Assembly (NCBI RefSeq): GCF_014647515.1
Contig: NZ_BMPI01000024.1
Span: 246-64,245, forward strand
Length of the DNA stretch: 64,000 nt
Source: Dactylosporangium sucinum
Lineage (GTDB): Bacteria; Actinomycetota; Actinomycetes; Mycobacteriales; Micromonosporaceae
Reading direction: 5' to 3'
Part shown: piece by piece, positions 7,458 through 14,580 of the stretch
Layout: the number at the start of each line of letters is the position of its first letter
How positions within the stretch are numbered: position 1 is the first letter of the stretch
The notes under the pieces: model-generated
Database searches by the model: none
What the model saw: the letters and a program-made list of their open reading frames with translations, nothing else
Told to the model about the DNA's origin: nothing
Made by a program: the position numbers and the translations under genes

Positions 7458-8291
7458 ATGTTCGTCCGTGTCGTCAAGGTGCGCTGGGTACGCCTGCTGG
7501 TGGTTGCGTTGCTGCTGGCCACGACCTTCGTGGTGGCCCGCGCCGTCACCAGCCGCGGTCCGCGTCCGCTCCCCGCCGATGCCCATCCGTCGGCGTTGCC
7601 GGGCGCCGGCTCGGGCGCGTCGCCGAGCGCCTCGCCCTCCGCCGGCGTCTACGCCGACCGCCTGCCGCGGTTCGACAAGGCACCACCCGCCGTCCGTCCG
7701 GCCGCGGTCGTCGAGGACGGCGGCGTGCCGTGGGTCGCGCGGGTGCCGACCGACCAGCGAGTCGCGTTCGTCACCATCGACGACGGCTGGGTCAAGCATC
7801 CCGAGGCGGCCGAGCTGCTGCGGGAAGCGCGCGTGCCGGTGACCCTGTTCCTCACGATCAACGCCATCAGCGACAACCCGGGGTACTTCCGGACGCTGCA
7901 GGACCTCGGCGCCGTGATCGAGGCGCACACGATCACCCACAACAAGCTGTCCGGTCTGTCGTACGACGCGCAGCGGCAGGAGATCTGCGGCTCGGCCGAC
8001 CGGCTCGCCGAGCTCTACGGCCGGCGGCCGACGCTGTTCCGGCCGCCGTTCGGCGAGAAGGACGCGACGACGCTGCGCGCCGTACGCGACTGCGGGATGA
8101 AGGCCGCGTTCTTCTGGAAGGAGTCGGTCAACCAGGGCAACGTGTGGTACCAGGAGGTCAAGGTCGTCCAACCGGGCGACGTCATCCTCATGCACTTCCG
8201 GGACCAGTTCGTCGAGGACTTCATCGCCGCGCTGCGGGGCATCAAGACGGCCGGGCTGACGCCGGCGCTGCTGGAGGACTACTACTCCTGA
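7458..8291 (+). CDS. Polysaccharide deacetylase (CE4 family), membrane-anchored
   Basis: Residues 10-30 form an N-terminal membrane anchor or signal, then a Pro/Ser/Ala linker. The NodB-type domain follows: TIDDGW (Asp108-Asp109, motif 1), HTITH (His157 and His161, motif 2, metal ligands) and RPPFGEKD (195-202, motif 3). Such enzymes remove N-acetyl groups from peptidoglycan, chitin-like or other wall glycans outside the cell. The ATG at 7458 lies six bases after TACGCT, a -10 box that suggests a leaderless mRNA. Its stop overlaps the minus-strand gene at 8282. Confidence 0.92.
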   Translation: MFVRVVKVRWVRLLVVALLLATTFVVARAVTSRGPRPLPADAHPSALPGAGSGASPSASPSAGVYADRLPRFDKAPPAVRPAAVVEDGGVPWVARVPTDQRVAFVTIDDGWVKHPEAAELLREARVPVTLFLTINAISDNPGYFRTLQDLGAVIEAHTITHNKLSGLSYDAQRQEICGSADRLAELYGRRPTLFRPPFGEKDATTLRAVRDCGMKAAFFWKESVNQGNVWYQEVKVVQPGDVILMHFRDQFVEDFIAALRGIKTAGLTPALLEDYYS

Positions 8292-8488
8292 CCGGCCGGG
8301 TCGGCCGGGTCGCCGGCGGTGGGCGCGCCGGCGAGGAAGCGGCGTGCCGACTGTGCGTGCGAGCAGGGGAAAGCGACCAGCCGTGCCCATGAGGCCAGGC
8401 AGCCCTCGCATATTCCGTCTCGCTCGACGTGCTGCTCCAGGAGTGCGAGGGCCTCGCTGCGGGTTTCGGGTGCCCGGTAGTCCTTCAT
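8282..8488 (-). CDS. Small CxxC protein, 68 aa
   Basis: The protein starts MKDYRAPETRSEALALLEQH and continues ERDGICEGCLASWARLVAFP, with a CxxC pair plus a further Cys (FPCSHA). The ATG at 8488 has an AAGGA ribosome site; longer in-frame starts look artificial. The function is unknown. The CxxC could bind zinc or iron or be redox active. It is convergent with the deacetylase and overlaps its last ten bases. Confidence 0.7.
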   Translation of the reverse strand: MKDYRAPETRSEALALLEQHVERDGICEGCLASWARLVAFPCSHAQSARRFLAGAPTAGDPADPAGQE

Positions 8489-8869
8489 GGCGGTCCTTGG
8501 TGAGGATGCTGACGATCGCGTCACAGGGCAGGATCGCGGCGCACGCAGCCAGCTGTTGAGCCGCGCCTCCAGCCACGTCGCCTCGTCCACCCCGCCTGGA
8601 AGGTGTGTCTGGTTGAACGGGCGTGCGTCGACTCGCTCGGGTTACTCGGGTCGGCGGGAGTGTCGGGAAGGTGTCAGATCTGCCGGAGGGTGAGGCGGGC
8701 GGGTGAACCTGCATTTCACCCTCGGGCGATCTCATCGGCGTACGGCAATGGCCGCTACCGTCCGGTGCATGCTGGTACGGACGCCCGGCCGCGATGACGC
8801 CGAGTGCCGCGACACGAACACCCGGCCGCACCCGAGCCGGCGGCCCACGGTGGAGCCGGCGGCCGGCAA
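8489..8869. other. Intergenic stretch with one inverted repeat
   Basis: No convincing gene lies in these 381 bases between the minus-strand small gene and the plus-strand lectin gene. At 8701-8721, GGGTGAA and TTCACCC flank a 7-base spacer, a possible operator or weak hairpin. The region must hold the promoters of both flanking genes. Confidence 0.5.
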
Positions 8870-9796
8870 ATGACGGACCCCGACCGGACGGAGCCGGGCA
8901 CCGCCGGGCCGGAGCTCGACGACGAGCCGCTGCTCGTACGTCCCTACGTCCACCTGCTGCAGCACGCGGAACACCCCGCGGACGACGTCATGGGCGGCCC
9001 ACCACCGTCAGCCGGTCAACCCGAGGATCACGGCCGGCCCGCGGCGACGCCCGGCCGCGCCGGCCCGACCCGCTCGGTCGGGCGGATCGGCTCGGCCCTG
9101 ACGAGGCACGTCTCGACGGTGCATCGTGGCCGACGCCGCCTGCTCTCCGTCGGCTCGGGCGCGCTGATCCTGCTGACGGGCACCACCGCACTGGTACTCG
9201 CCGTCGGCGACCAGCCGGCGGCGCCGGCCGCGGACGTGGGCGGGGCCGCGGCGGGCCCCGTGCGGGCCGCACCGTCGTCGCCGGCATCGATCACGCCCTC
9301 AACGGCCGGCGCGTCGTCCCGGCCCGGCCCGCCGCCCGGCTCTGCGTCGCCGCCCCATCCGTCGGACAGCACCCAGCCGAGCGGTCCTCCTGCGCTCGAC
9401 GAGCAGCCCGTGCCGGGGCAACCGCCGCCGGCCGGCACCCGCACCGGGCGGATCACCGCCGTCTCCGGGCTGTGCCTTGACGGCGCCGCCGGCCCGCACG
9501 CCGACAGGATCCGCAGGTGGGACTGCGACGGCAGTCCGGGCCAGACCTGGACCGTGGCGGGCGACGGCACCGTTCAGGCCCTGGGCCGGTGCCTGCAGGC
9601 GGCGGCCGGCCACGTCACCCTGCAGACCTGCGACGGCGGCCCCGCCCAGCAATGGCGGTCAGGATCCGCGGACTCGCTGATCAATCCGGCGTCGGGGCTG
9701 TGTCTCAGCGGGCCGGACGACGACCCGGGCAGCAGGGGCCCGCAGCGCACGGCGGCCTGCAACCAGTCCGACGCGCAGCGATGGACCATGCCGTAG
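8870..9796 (+). CDS. Ricin-type beta-trefoil lectin membrane protein, 308 aa
   Basis: A cytoplasmic N-terminus of about 80 residues (with LLVRPYVHLLQHAE near position 20) is followed by one transmembrane helix (SVGSGALILLTGTTALVLAV) and a long Pro/Ser/Ala linker. The last 115 residues form a ricin B-type fold: GLCLDGAAG, GQTWTV, GRCLQAAAG, AQQWRS, GLCLSG and AQRWTM, meaning three Q-x-W-like repeats. It probably displays a sugar-binding domain outside the membrane. ATG 8870 was chosen over a GTG at 8804 because the extra residues look non-coding. Confidence 0.85.
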   Translation: MTDPDRTEPGTAGPELDDEPLLVRPYVHLLQHAEHPADDVMGGPPPSAGQPEDHGRPAATPGRAGPTRSVGRIGSALTRHVSTVHRGRRRLLSVGSGALILLTGTTALVLAVGDQPAAPAADVGGAAAGPVRAAPSSPASITPSTAGASSRPGPPPGSASPPHPSDSTQPSGPPALDEQPVPGQPPPAGTRTGRITAVSGLCLDGAAGPHADRIRRWDCDGSPGQTWTVAGDGTVQALGRCLQAAAGHVTLQTCDGGPAQQWRSGSADSLINPASGLCLSGPDDDPGSRGPQRTAACNQSDAQRWTMP

Positions 9797-9901
9797 CGCC
9801 GCGCCGGCGCCCAGGGCACTCGGACCGTCTCGACGGCCCGCTTGTCCTGGGCGCCGGCCGCTCTGCCGGCTCATGGGCGTGCTCGGATGCACCGAGAACT
9901 G

Positions 9902-10537
9902 CTACCACCCGTAGGGGGATCGGCTCGCCGAGGTGGGTTGGCGCTGGGCGGACTCGTCGGTCCCGCTGGCCCAGCGCTCGGTGTCGTAGGGCTCCGGGGT
10001 GGTGTACGGCGCGGGGACCGTGGCCGGCTCGGGTTCGGCGTCGCGGTATGCCGGGTTCAGGCCGAGCCCTTCGATGCCCAGCGGGCGCTGCGGGGTCTCC
10101 GTCGTCTCGGGCGCCTCGGCGGCGGGTTGTGGCCAGCGGCGCCAGCGCTGCCTGCTGGCCGCCCCGACCAGGAGCAGCACGCCCAGCACCATCGTGGTCC
10201 CGCTCCGGATCGGTGCGGTCAGGTCGAGGTGCCGGCCGGCCACCCAGAGGTCGTCGGTGAACAGGTTCATCGTCTGTGCCGGTGCGACGAGCAGCATCGC
10301 GTAGCTCAAGGTGTACGCGATGCCGATCGCCATCGCCCCCAGCGGCGAGAACCGCAGCGTGCCCAGCAGGCCCAGCAGCAGTCCGGCCGCGGCGAGCAGC
10401 GCCACCGGCCGCGCGAAGTCGGCTGCGTGCAGGGTGCCGGTGAACGCGCCGGCGGACCGGACCTGGCCGAGCGCCAGCAGCACCCAGGCCAGCGGAGCGA
10501 TGACGATCGCAGCGATCAGGGTTCGAATGTGCCGCAT
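9902..10537 (-). CDS. Four-helix membrane protein, 211 aa
   Basis: Four hydrophobic helices are visible: LIAAIVIAPLAWVLLALG, ARPVALLAAAGLLLGLLG, LGAMAIGIAYTLSYAMLLVA and TTMVLGVLLLVGAA. A proline- and glutamate-rich cytoplasmic tail with PEPYDTERWASGTDE follows. The ATG at 10537 begins MRHIRTLIAAI directly before the first helix; an earlier in-frame codon would add an unlikely Gly/Arg stretch. I do not recognise the family. It is monocistronic, convergent with the lectin gene. Confidence 0.75.
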   Translation of the reverse strand: MRHIRTLIAAIVIAPLAWVLLALGQVRSAGAFTGTLHAADFARPVALLAAAGLLLGLLGTLRFSPLGAMAIGIAYTLSYAMLLVAPAQTMNLFTDDLWVAGRHLDLTAPIRSGTTMVLGVLLLVGAASRQRWRRWPQPAAEAPETTETPQRPLGIEGLGLNPAYRDAEPEPATVPAPYTTPEPYDTERWASGTDESAQRQPTSASRSPYGW

Positions 10538-10908
10538 GGTCGGCCCCCTACCACGTGAGCCGGTCGGTGTGCGGCCGGACACGAGCCTCTGGTCGACTGC
10601 TGGTGATTGCGCGCAATGTCCATCCTCCTCGGGCTTGGGTCGGTTTGTTCCCTCTCAAGGAGCGGGCGAGCGGTGCGCACCGTCACACCCACGAGGCCCG
10701 GGACGGGTGGAAGACCCGCGACCGAGGTCGGTACGGCAGGTCGACGCCGCGGCGGCGGGCGGACTCGCGGCCCCCCGCGAGTCCAGGCCGAACGGAAACC
10801 CGCGGCACGCGACCATGCGGTAAAAGATCTTCGCAACCCCCGTCGGGCGCCAGGCGTGTCGACGGTGCCTGCTCAACAAGGGGCGGGCGACAGGGGAGGA
10901 AGGACAGT
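10538..10908. other. Intergenic region upstream of the ECF sigma gene
   Basis: No gene is seen in this 371-base stretch. It holds a strong hairpin at 10761-10784 (GGACTCGCGG, CCCC loop, CCGCGAGTCC). GGAAAC at 10794 and CGGTAA at 10818, 18 bases apart, are reminiscent of ECF-type promoter elements and may reflect autoregulation of the downstream sigma gene. Confidence 0.4.
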
Positions 10909-11442
10909 GTGACCGCGACGATGACACGCAGCGATGCGGTGCCGAACGTCGATGTCCAACGCGACTTCGACGAGTTCTACGCGGCGGCGTTTCCGGTGCT
11001 GCGATCCCAGCTCTTCGCGTATCTCGGCGACCGGGCCGAGGCGCAGGACGTGGTGCAGGAGGCGTTCTGCCGGGCGTTCAGCAAGTGGAAGACCATCAGC
11101 ACCTACCAGGACCCGTTCGCCTGGGTCAGGCGGGTGGCCTGGAACCTGGCCACCAGCCGGTTCCGGCGCCGCCGGACCGCGCTGAACTTCCTGCGCGGCC
11201 AGCGCGAGGAACACATGGAGGGACCCTCACCGGACCGGATCGCCCTGGTGGCGGCGCTGGCGAAGATCCCGGCGCAGCTGCGCAAGGCGGTGGTACTGCA
11301 CTACATCGGCGAGCTCACGGTCGCCGAGATCGCGGCGCAGGAAGACGTCGCGGAAGGCACGGTCAAGAGCTGGCTGAGCCGGGGCCGTGCGGCCCTCGGC
11401 GAGCAGCTGGCGGAGCGCAAGGGAGGCAGGAACAATGTCTGA
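10909..11442 (+). CDS. ECF-type RNA polymerase sigma factor
   Basis: The 177-aa protein has region 2 (FDEFYAAAFPVLRSQLFAYL, DRAEAQDVVQEAFCRAFSKW, WVRRVAWNLATSRFRRRR) and region 4 (LAKIPAQLRKAVVLHYIGEL, ending EGTVKSWLSRGRAAL). GTG 10909 follows GGAGGAAGG by six bases. It belongs to the SigE/M-like group with an unusual 'FPVLRSQLFAYLGD' start. The downstream membrane protein begins inside its last codons, which suggests a sigma/anti-sigma unit. Confidence 0.93.
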   Translation: MTATMTRSDAVPNVDVQRDFDEFYAAAFPVLRSQLFAYLGDRAEAQDVVQEAFCRAFSKWKTISTYQDPFAWVRRVAWNLATSRFRRRRTALNFLRGQREEHMEGPSPDRIALVAALAKIPAQLRKAVVLHYIGELTVAEIAAQEDVAEGTVKSWLSRGRAALGEQLAERKGGRNNV

Positions 11443-12604
11443 GTTCGACGACCTGATCAACGACGCCCTCGGGGACTTCCGCGCCACCGAGGCCACAACC
11501 CCGGCCATGACGCCCGGCACGGCCGCCGTGCGGGCCACGGTCAAGCACCGGCGCACGGTACGGCTCACCACGCTCAGCGTGCTGGGCGCCTTGCTCATCG
11601 CCGCGCCGATCGCGGCCTTCGCCGCCGATCCACACGGCAACAACCCGCCACCGATCCCGGGTGGGTCGCCGGGGCCGGTCGAGCCGTCCACGCCGCCGGC
11701 CAGCCCGTCGGCCGCGGCGCCGACGTCCGCGCCGCCGGACGGCGTGATCACGCCGGCCCAGCTCGGCGCGGTCGACGTGGACTTCCCGGCCTTCGCCAGC
11801 GGGCAGTGCCCGACCAAGGGGGTCAAGCTGGCGACCAGCAACCCGAAGGGCCAGACCAGGGCGTGGGTGGAGCAGGTCGTCCACACCGACCTCGACGGTG
11901 ACTCGGCCCTCGAGACCGCCGCGCTCGTGCTGTGCAAGCCCGGCGAGGCGCCGGCGAGCCAGGTCCTCGCGTTCGACCGGGACGCGGCCGGCAACGTCGT
12001 GCTGCTCGGCGTGGTCGTCCCCGAGAACGCGCGGGCCAACGTCCGCGACATCAGGCCGCGCACCGGCGGCGGGATCGTCGCCGACATCTCCGACTCCATC
12101 GCCTGCTGCGGGCAGGATCCCAGCTCGGAGCGGCACCAGGACCGCGAGTACGGCTGGGACGGCACGAAGTTCAAGCAGCTCGCCGGCCCGACCGCGTTCG
12201 GCGACGCGTCCCGCGTGACCGACCTGCAGGTCACCGTCACCGACGTGGTCCTCGGCCCGGTCACCGACGGCAAGCGCACCGGCACCGCGAAGGTCACGGT
12301 GAAGAACAACGGCCCGAACGCGTCCGGCCGCTTCTTCGTCGACCTGTCGAACTGCTCCTTCCCCTGCTCGGGCGACAACCCGGCCTTCGAGAGCGGCTGG
12401 GTCTTCGGCAGCGACCAGTCGCCGCACGCCCCGCTGGCCGCCGGCGCCCAGCTCAGCGAGACGATCACGGTCACGGTGGACGCGTCGTTCACCGAGGGCA
12501 CGGTCCAGGCGTTCGTGACCGCGGTCGGCCTCAACGACAAGAAGAACGTCGACGACCCGAAGCCGGACAACAACCAGGTCACCTTCCGCATCCGCACGAG
12601 CTGA
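11435..12604 (+). CDS. Membrane-anchored secreted-domain protein, probable anti-sigma partner
   Basis: The 389-aa protein starts MSEFDDLINDALGDFRATEA, a short cytoplasmic helix of the kind that contacts sigma factors, then one transmembrane helix (TTLSVLGALLIAAPIAAFAA) and a Pro/Ser linker. The outer part has an FG-GAP-like calcium segment (TDLDGDSALETAALV) and a C-terminal CARDB-like beta domain (VTVKNNGPNASGRFFVDLSN). Its start overlaps the sigma gene by eight bases (ATG 11435). The role as anti-sigma or co-regulated envelope sensor is inferred from this coupling. Confidence 0.8.
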   Translation: MSEFDDLINDALGDFRATEATTPAMTPGTAAVRATVKHRRTVRLTTLSVLGALLIAAPIAAFAADPHGNNPPPIPGGSPGPVEPSTPPASPSAAAPTSAPPDGVITPAQLGAVDVDFPAFASGQCPTKGVKLATSNPKGQTRAWVEQVVHTDLDGDSALETAALVLCKPGEAPASQVLAFDRDAAGNVVLLGVVVPENARANVRDIRPRTGGGIVADISDSIACCGQDPSSERHQDREYGWDGTKFKQLAGPTAFGDASRVTDLQVTVTDVVLGPVTDGKRTGTAKVTVKNNGPNASGRFFVDLSNCSFPCSGDNPAFESGWVFGSDQSPHAPLAAGAQLSETITVTVDASFTEGTVQAFVTAVGLNDKKNVDDPKPDNNQVTFRIRTS

Positions 12605-12616
12605 CACCTGCGCGAC

Positions 12617-12645
12617 GAGGGGCCCGGCGAGCAGCCGGGCCCCTC
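12617..12645. terminator. Bidirectional terminator hairpin
   Basis: GAGGGGCCCGGC and GCCGGGCCCCTC form a perfect 12-bp stem with loop GAGCA, placed between the convergent stops at 12604 and 12654. It probably serves both genes. Confidence 0.85.
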
Positions 12646-12653
12646 GCCATGGG

Positions 12654-14294
12654 CTAGCGGGCGGTGCAGGTGGGGGTGAGGCCGGTACCGGTGCCCGTGC
12701 CCTGGAAGCCGAACTCCGTGTACTGGCCGGCGGCGACGGTGCCGTTGTAGGCGACGTTCGTGAACTGGACCGCGCCGCTGTTCCCGCTGCGGTCGGCGTT
12801 CCAGGCGTTCACGATCGTCGCGCCCGCCGGCAGGGTCGTGCCGACCGTCCAGCCGCTGATCGGCGCCGCGCCGGCCGTGACCCGGATCGTGGCCACGAAG
12901 CCGCCCTGCCACTGGTTGATCGACGCCGTGGCCGTGCAGCCGCCCGGGGGAGGCGGCGTCGACGCCGACGGCGACGCGGAAGCCGACGCCGAGGCGGATG
13001 CGGAGGGGGACGCCGACGCCGACGCGGACGACGACGGGAGCGTCCCGCTGAGGGTCGGGGTCGTCCAGTCGCGCCACTCGGCGAGGTTGCCGGCCGCGCG
13101 GCTGGAGATGCGCATGGTGCCCGCCGCGTTGCCGGTTCTCACGAGGTACTTCTGGATGTTCTGCTGCAACGGGGTGCGCCACTCCGGCCGGTTCGCGCAG
13201 TGCGTGCCGTCCTGCACGTCCGACCAGTACGTGATGTTCTCGCCGGCGCCCAGGGCCTTGTAGACCTCGGCGCCGCCGAGCGCCGCGACGCTCGCCGACT
13301 TCGGCCCGAGGTTGACGATGTGCGGGTTGTCCATGATGAACAGGCCGCGCGGGGCGACCATGGCCACCATCTCGTGGGTGTCGACCGGCAGCCGGGCCGG
13401 GCTGCCCGTGAACGAGCCGAACGCGTCGCCCAGCCACGGCTGCTCGCCGTAGGCGCTGCTCAGGCTCTGCGCCCCCTCGCCCGGGATGCCGCGGAAGATG
13501 GGCACGCCGGCGCTGCCCGACTCGATCGGCATCGTGAGGGCGATGCGCTGGTCGAACGCGCCGATGACGAAGGCGCCCTTGCCGAACCGGGAGCAGCCGG
13601 TCACGCCGGTCGCGTCGGCCCGCAGGATGCTCCCGCCGGACTGCTCGATGACGTCGATGATGCGGCTGACACCCCAGGCCCAGGCCATGAGCAGGCCGGT
13701 CGGGCTGGTCGCGCCGTAGACGGTGTAGAAGGCGCCCTGCTTGTTGGTGCGGGGCGTGCCCTCGCGGCCGACCGAGTACGGGTCGTAGCTGATGACCGCG
13801 GCGCCGGCCGCCTTGATGGCGGCGGTGTCCGCGCCGAAGCCGCCCACCACGACGACCGCGGGGAACGGCCCGGTGCCGCTGGGCAGGTCGACGCTCGCCG
13901 AGAAGCTCGAACTGCGGCCGTTCTGCGCCACGTTCACGGTGATGCCGGTCCGCGAGACGGTGCCGGTGACGCCGGCCGGCTTCGCGGGCTTCTCGCCGTA
14001 CACGAACTTCTCGGCCAGCTTCTTGACGAGCGTCCGCTGGCACCGCCAGTCCGCCTTGGTGGTGATGCGGGAGCCGTCGAGTCGCTTGAAGGGGTCGGGG
14101 AGCCGGGAGTTGGTGGGCAGCGCGCCCGCGTCGGGCAGGGCCGGCACGGGGCAGTCGGCGCCCTCGTCCTCGACGCCCGCGGCGGCGGCCTGCGCGGTCG
14201 TGGTCCGCGCCAGCACCGTCACCGCGCCGGCGAACGCGACGGTCAGGGCCACCGCCAGGACGACCACCGCCGGCCGGAACTTTCGGTTGATCAC
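12654..14294 (-). CDS. Glucuronoyl methylesterase-like (CE15) enzyme with CBM2
   Basis: This secreted 546-aa protein has a signal peptide (residues 1-38), a CE15-like alpha/beta hydrolase domain (about 45-400) and a Ser/Ala/Pro linker (about 415-450). A C-terminal CBM2 follows (453-546; INQWQGGFVATIRVTAG, then ISGWTV). The nucleophile motif GCSRFGK is at 233-239 (Ser235); His365 in DGTHC is the likely catalytic His. CE15 enzymes split ester links between lignin and glucuronoxylan, so it probably acts on plant wall material. GTG 14294 is chosen for the AAGGAAGGAG site just upstream. A promoter with repeats lies at 14325-14354. Confidence 0.9.
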   Translation of the reverse strand: MINRKFRPAVVVLAVALTVAFAGAVTVLARTTTAQAAAAGVEDEGADCPVPALPDAGALPTNSRLPDPFKRLDGSRITTKADWRCQRTLVKKLAEKFVYGEKPAKPAGVTGTVSRTGITVNVAQNGRSSSFSASVDLPSGTGPFPAVVVVGGFGADTAAIKAAGAAVISYDPYSVGREGTPRTNKQGAFYTVYGATSPTGLLMAWAWGVSRIIDVIEQSGGSILRADATGVTGCSRFGKGAFVIGAFDQRIALTMPIESGSAGVPIFRGIPGEGAQSLSSAYGEQPWLGDAFGSFTGSPARLPVDTHEMVAMVAPRGLFIMDNPHIVNLGPKSASVAALGGAEVYKALGAGENITYWSDVQDGTHCANRPEWRTPLQQNIQKYLVRTGNAAGTMRISSRAAGNLAEWRDWTTPTLSGTLPSSSASASASPSASASASASASPSASTPPPPGGCTATASINQWQGGFVATIRVTAGAAPISGWTVGTTLPAGATIVNAWNADRSGNSGAVQFTNVAYNGTVAAGQYTEFGFQGTGTGTGLTPTCTAR

Positions 14295-14324
14295 CAGGCG
14301 CTCCTTCCTTGGAAAGTTGCGCCG

Positions 14325-14354
14325 AGAATCCGGCAACATTTCGGCAACTGTCAA
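14325..14354 (-). promoter_or_regulatory. Promoter of the CE15 gene with repeated GTTGCCG
   Basis: On the minus strand TTGACA (14349-14354) and GATTCT (14325-14330) are 18 bases apart. The spacer contains GTTGCCG twice with an 11-base period, one DNA turn, which looks like a regulator site. TTTCGAAA at 14366-14373 just upstream is a second palindrome. Confidence 0.6.
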
Positions 14355-14580
14355 TGCGGTCGGTCTTTCGAAAATCGTGCTGTGCAGGTCGGATGGCGAA
14401 CGGCCGATGTACGCACGTGAAAACAACGGTTCGGAAACCTGTGTCCAGCGGTCCCACGCGTGGAAATGTTTCGAGGTCCGCTTCGGGCGGAATGTCGCAC
14501 CGGATCGCGGGGGATCCATCCGCGTGCGACGATGGCCTCATCCCGCGCGATCGCGTGGAACTTCACGGGGGAGTTCTGCC

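Noticed and set aside
6527-8392. Very long open frame of 621 codons on the plus strand
   Set aside because: It is extremely rich in Arg, Gly and Ala and lies in another frame over the anti-sigma-like and deacetylase genes; it is a GC-driven shadow.
11227-14541. Open frame of 1104 codons on the minus strand
   Set aside because: It crosses the anti-sigma-like and CE15 genes in a different frame and contains no recognisable domain.
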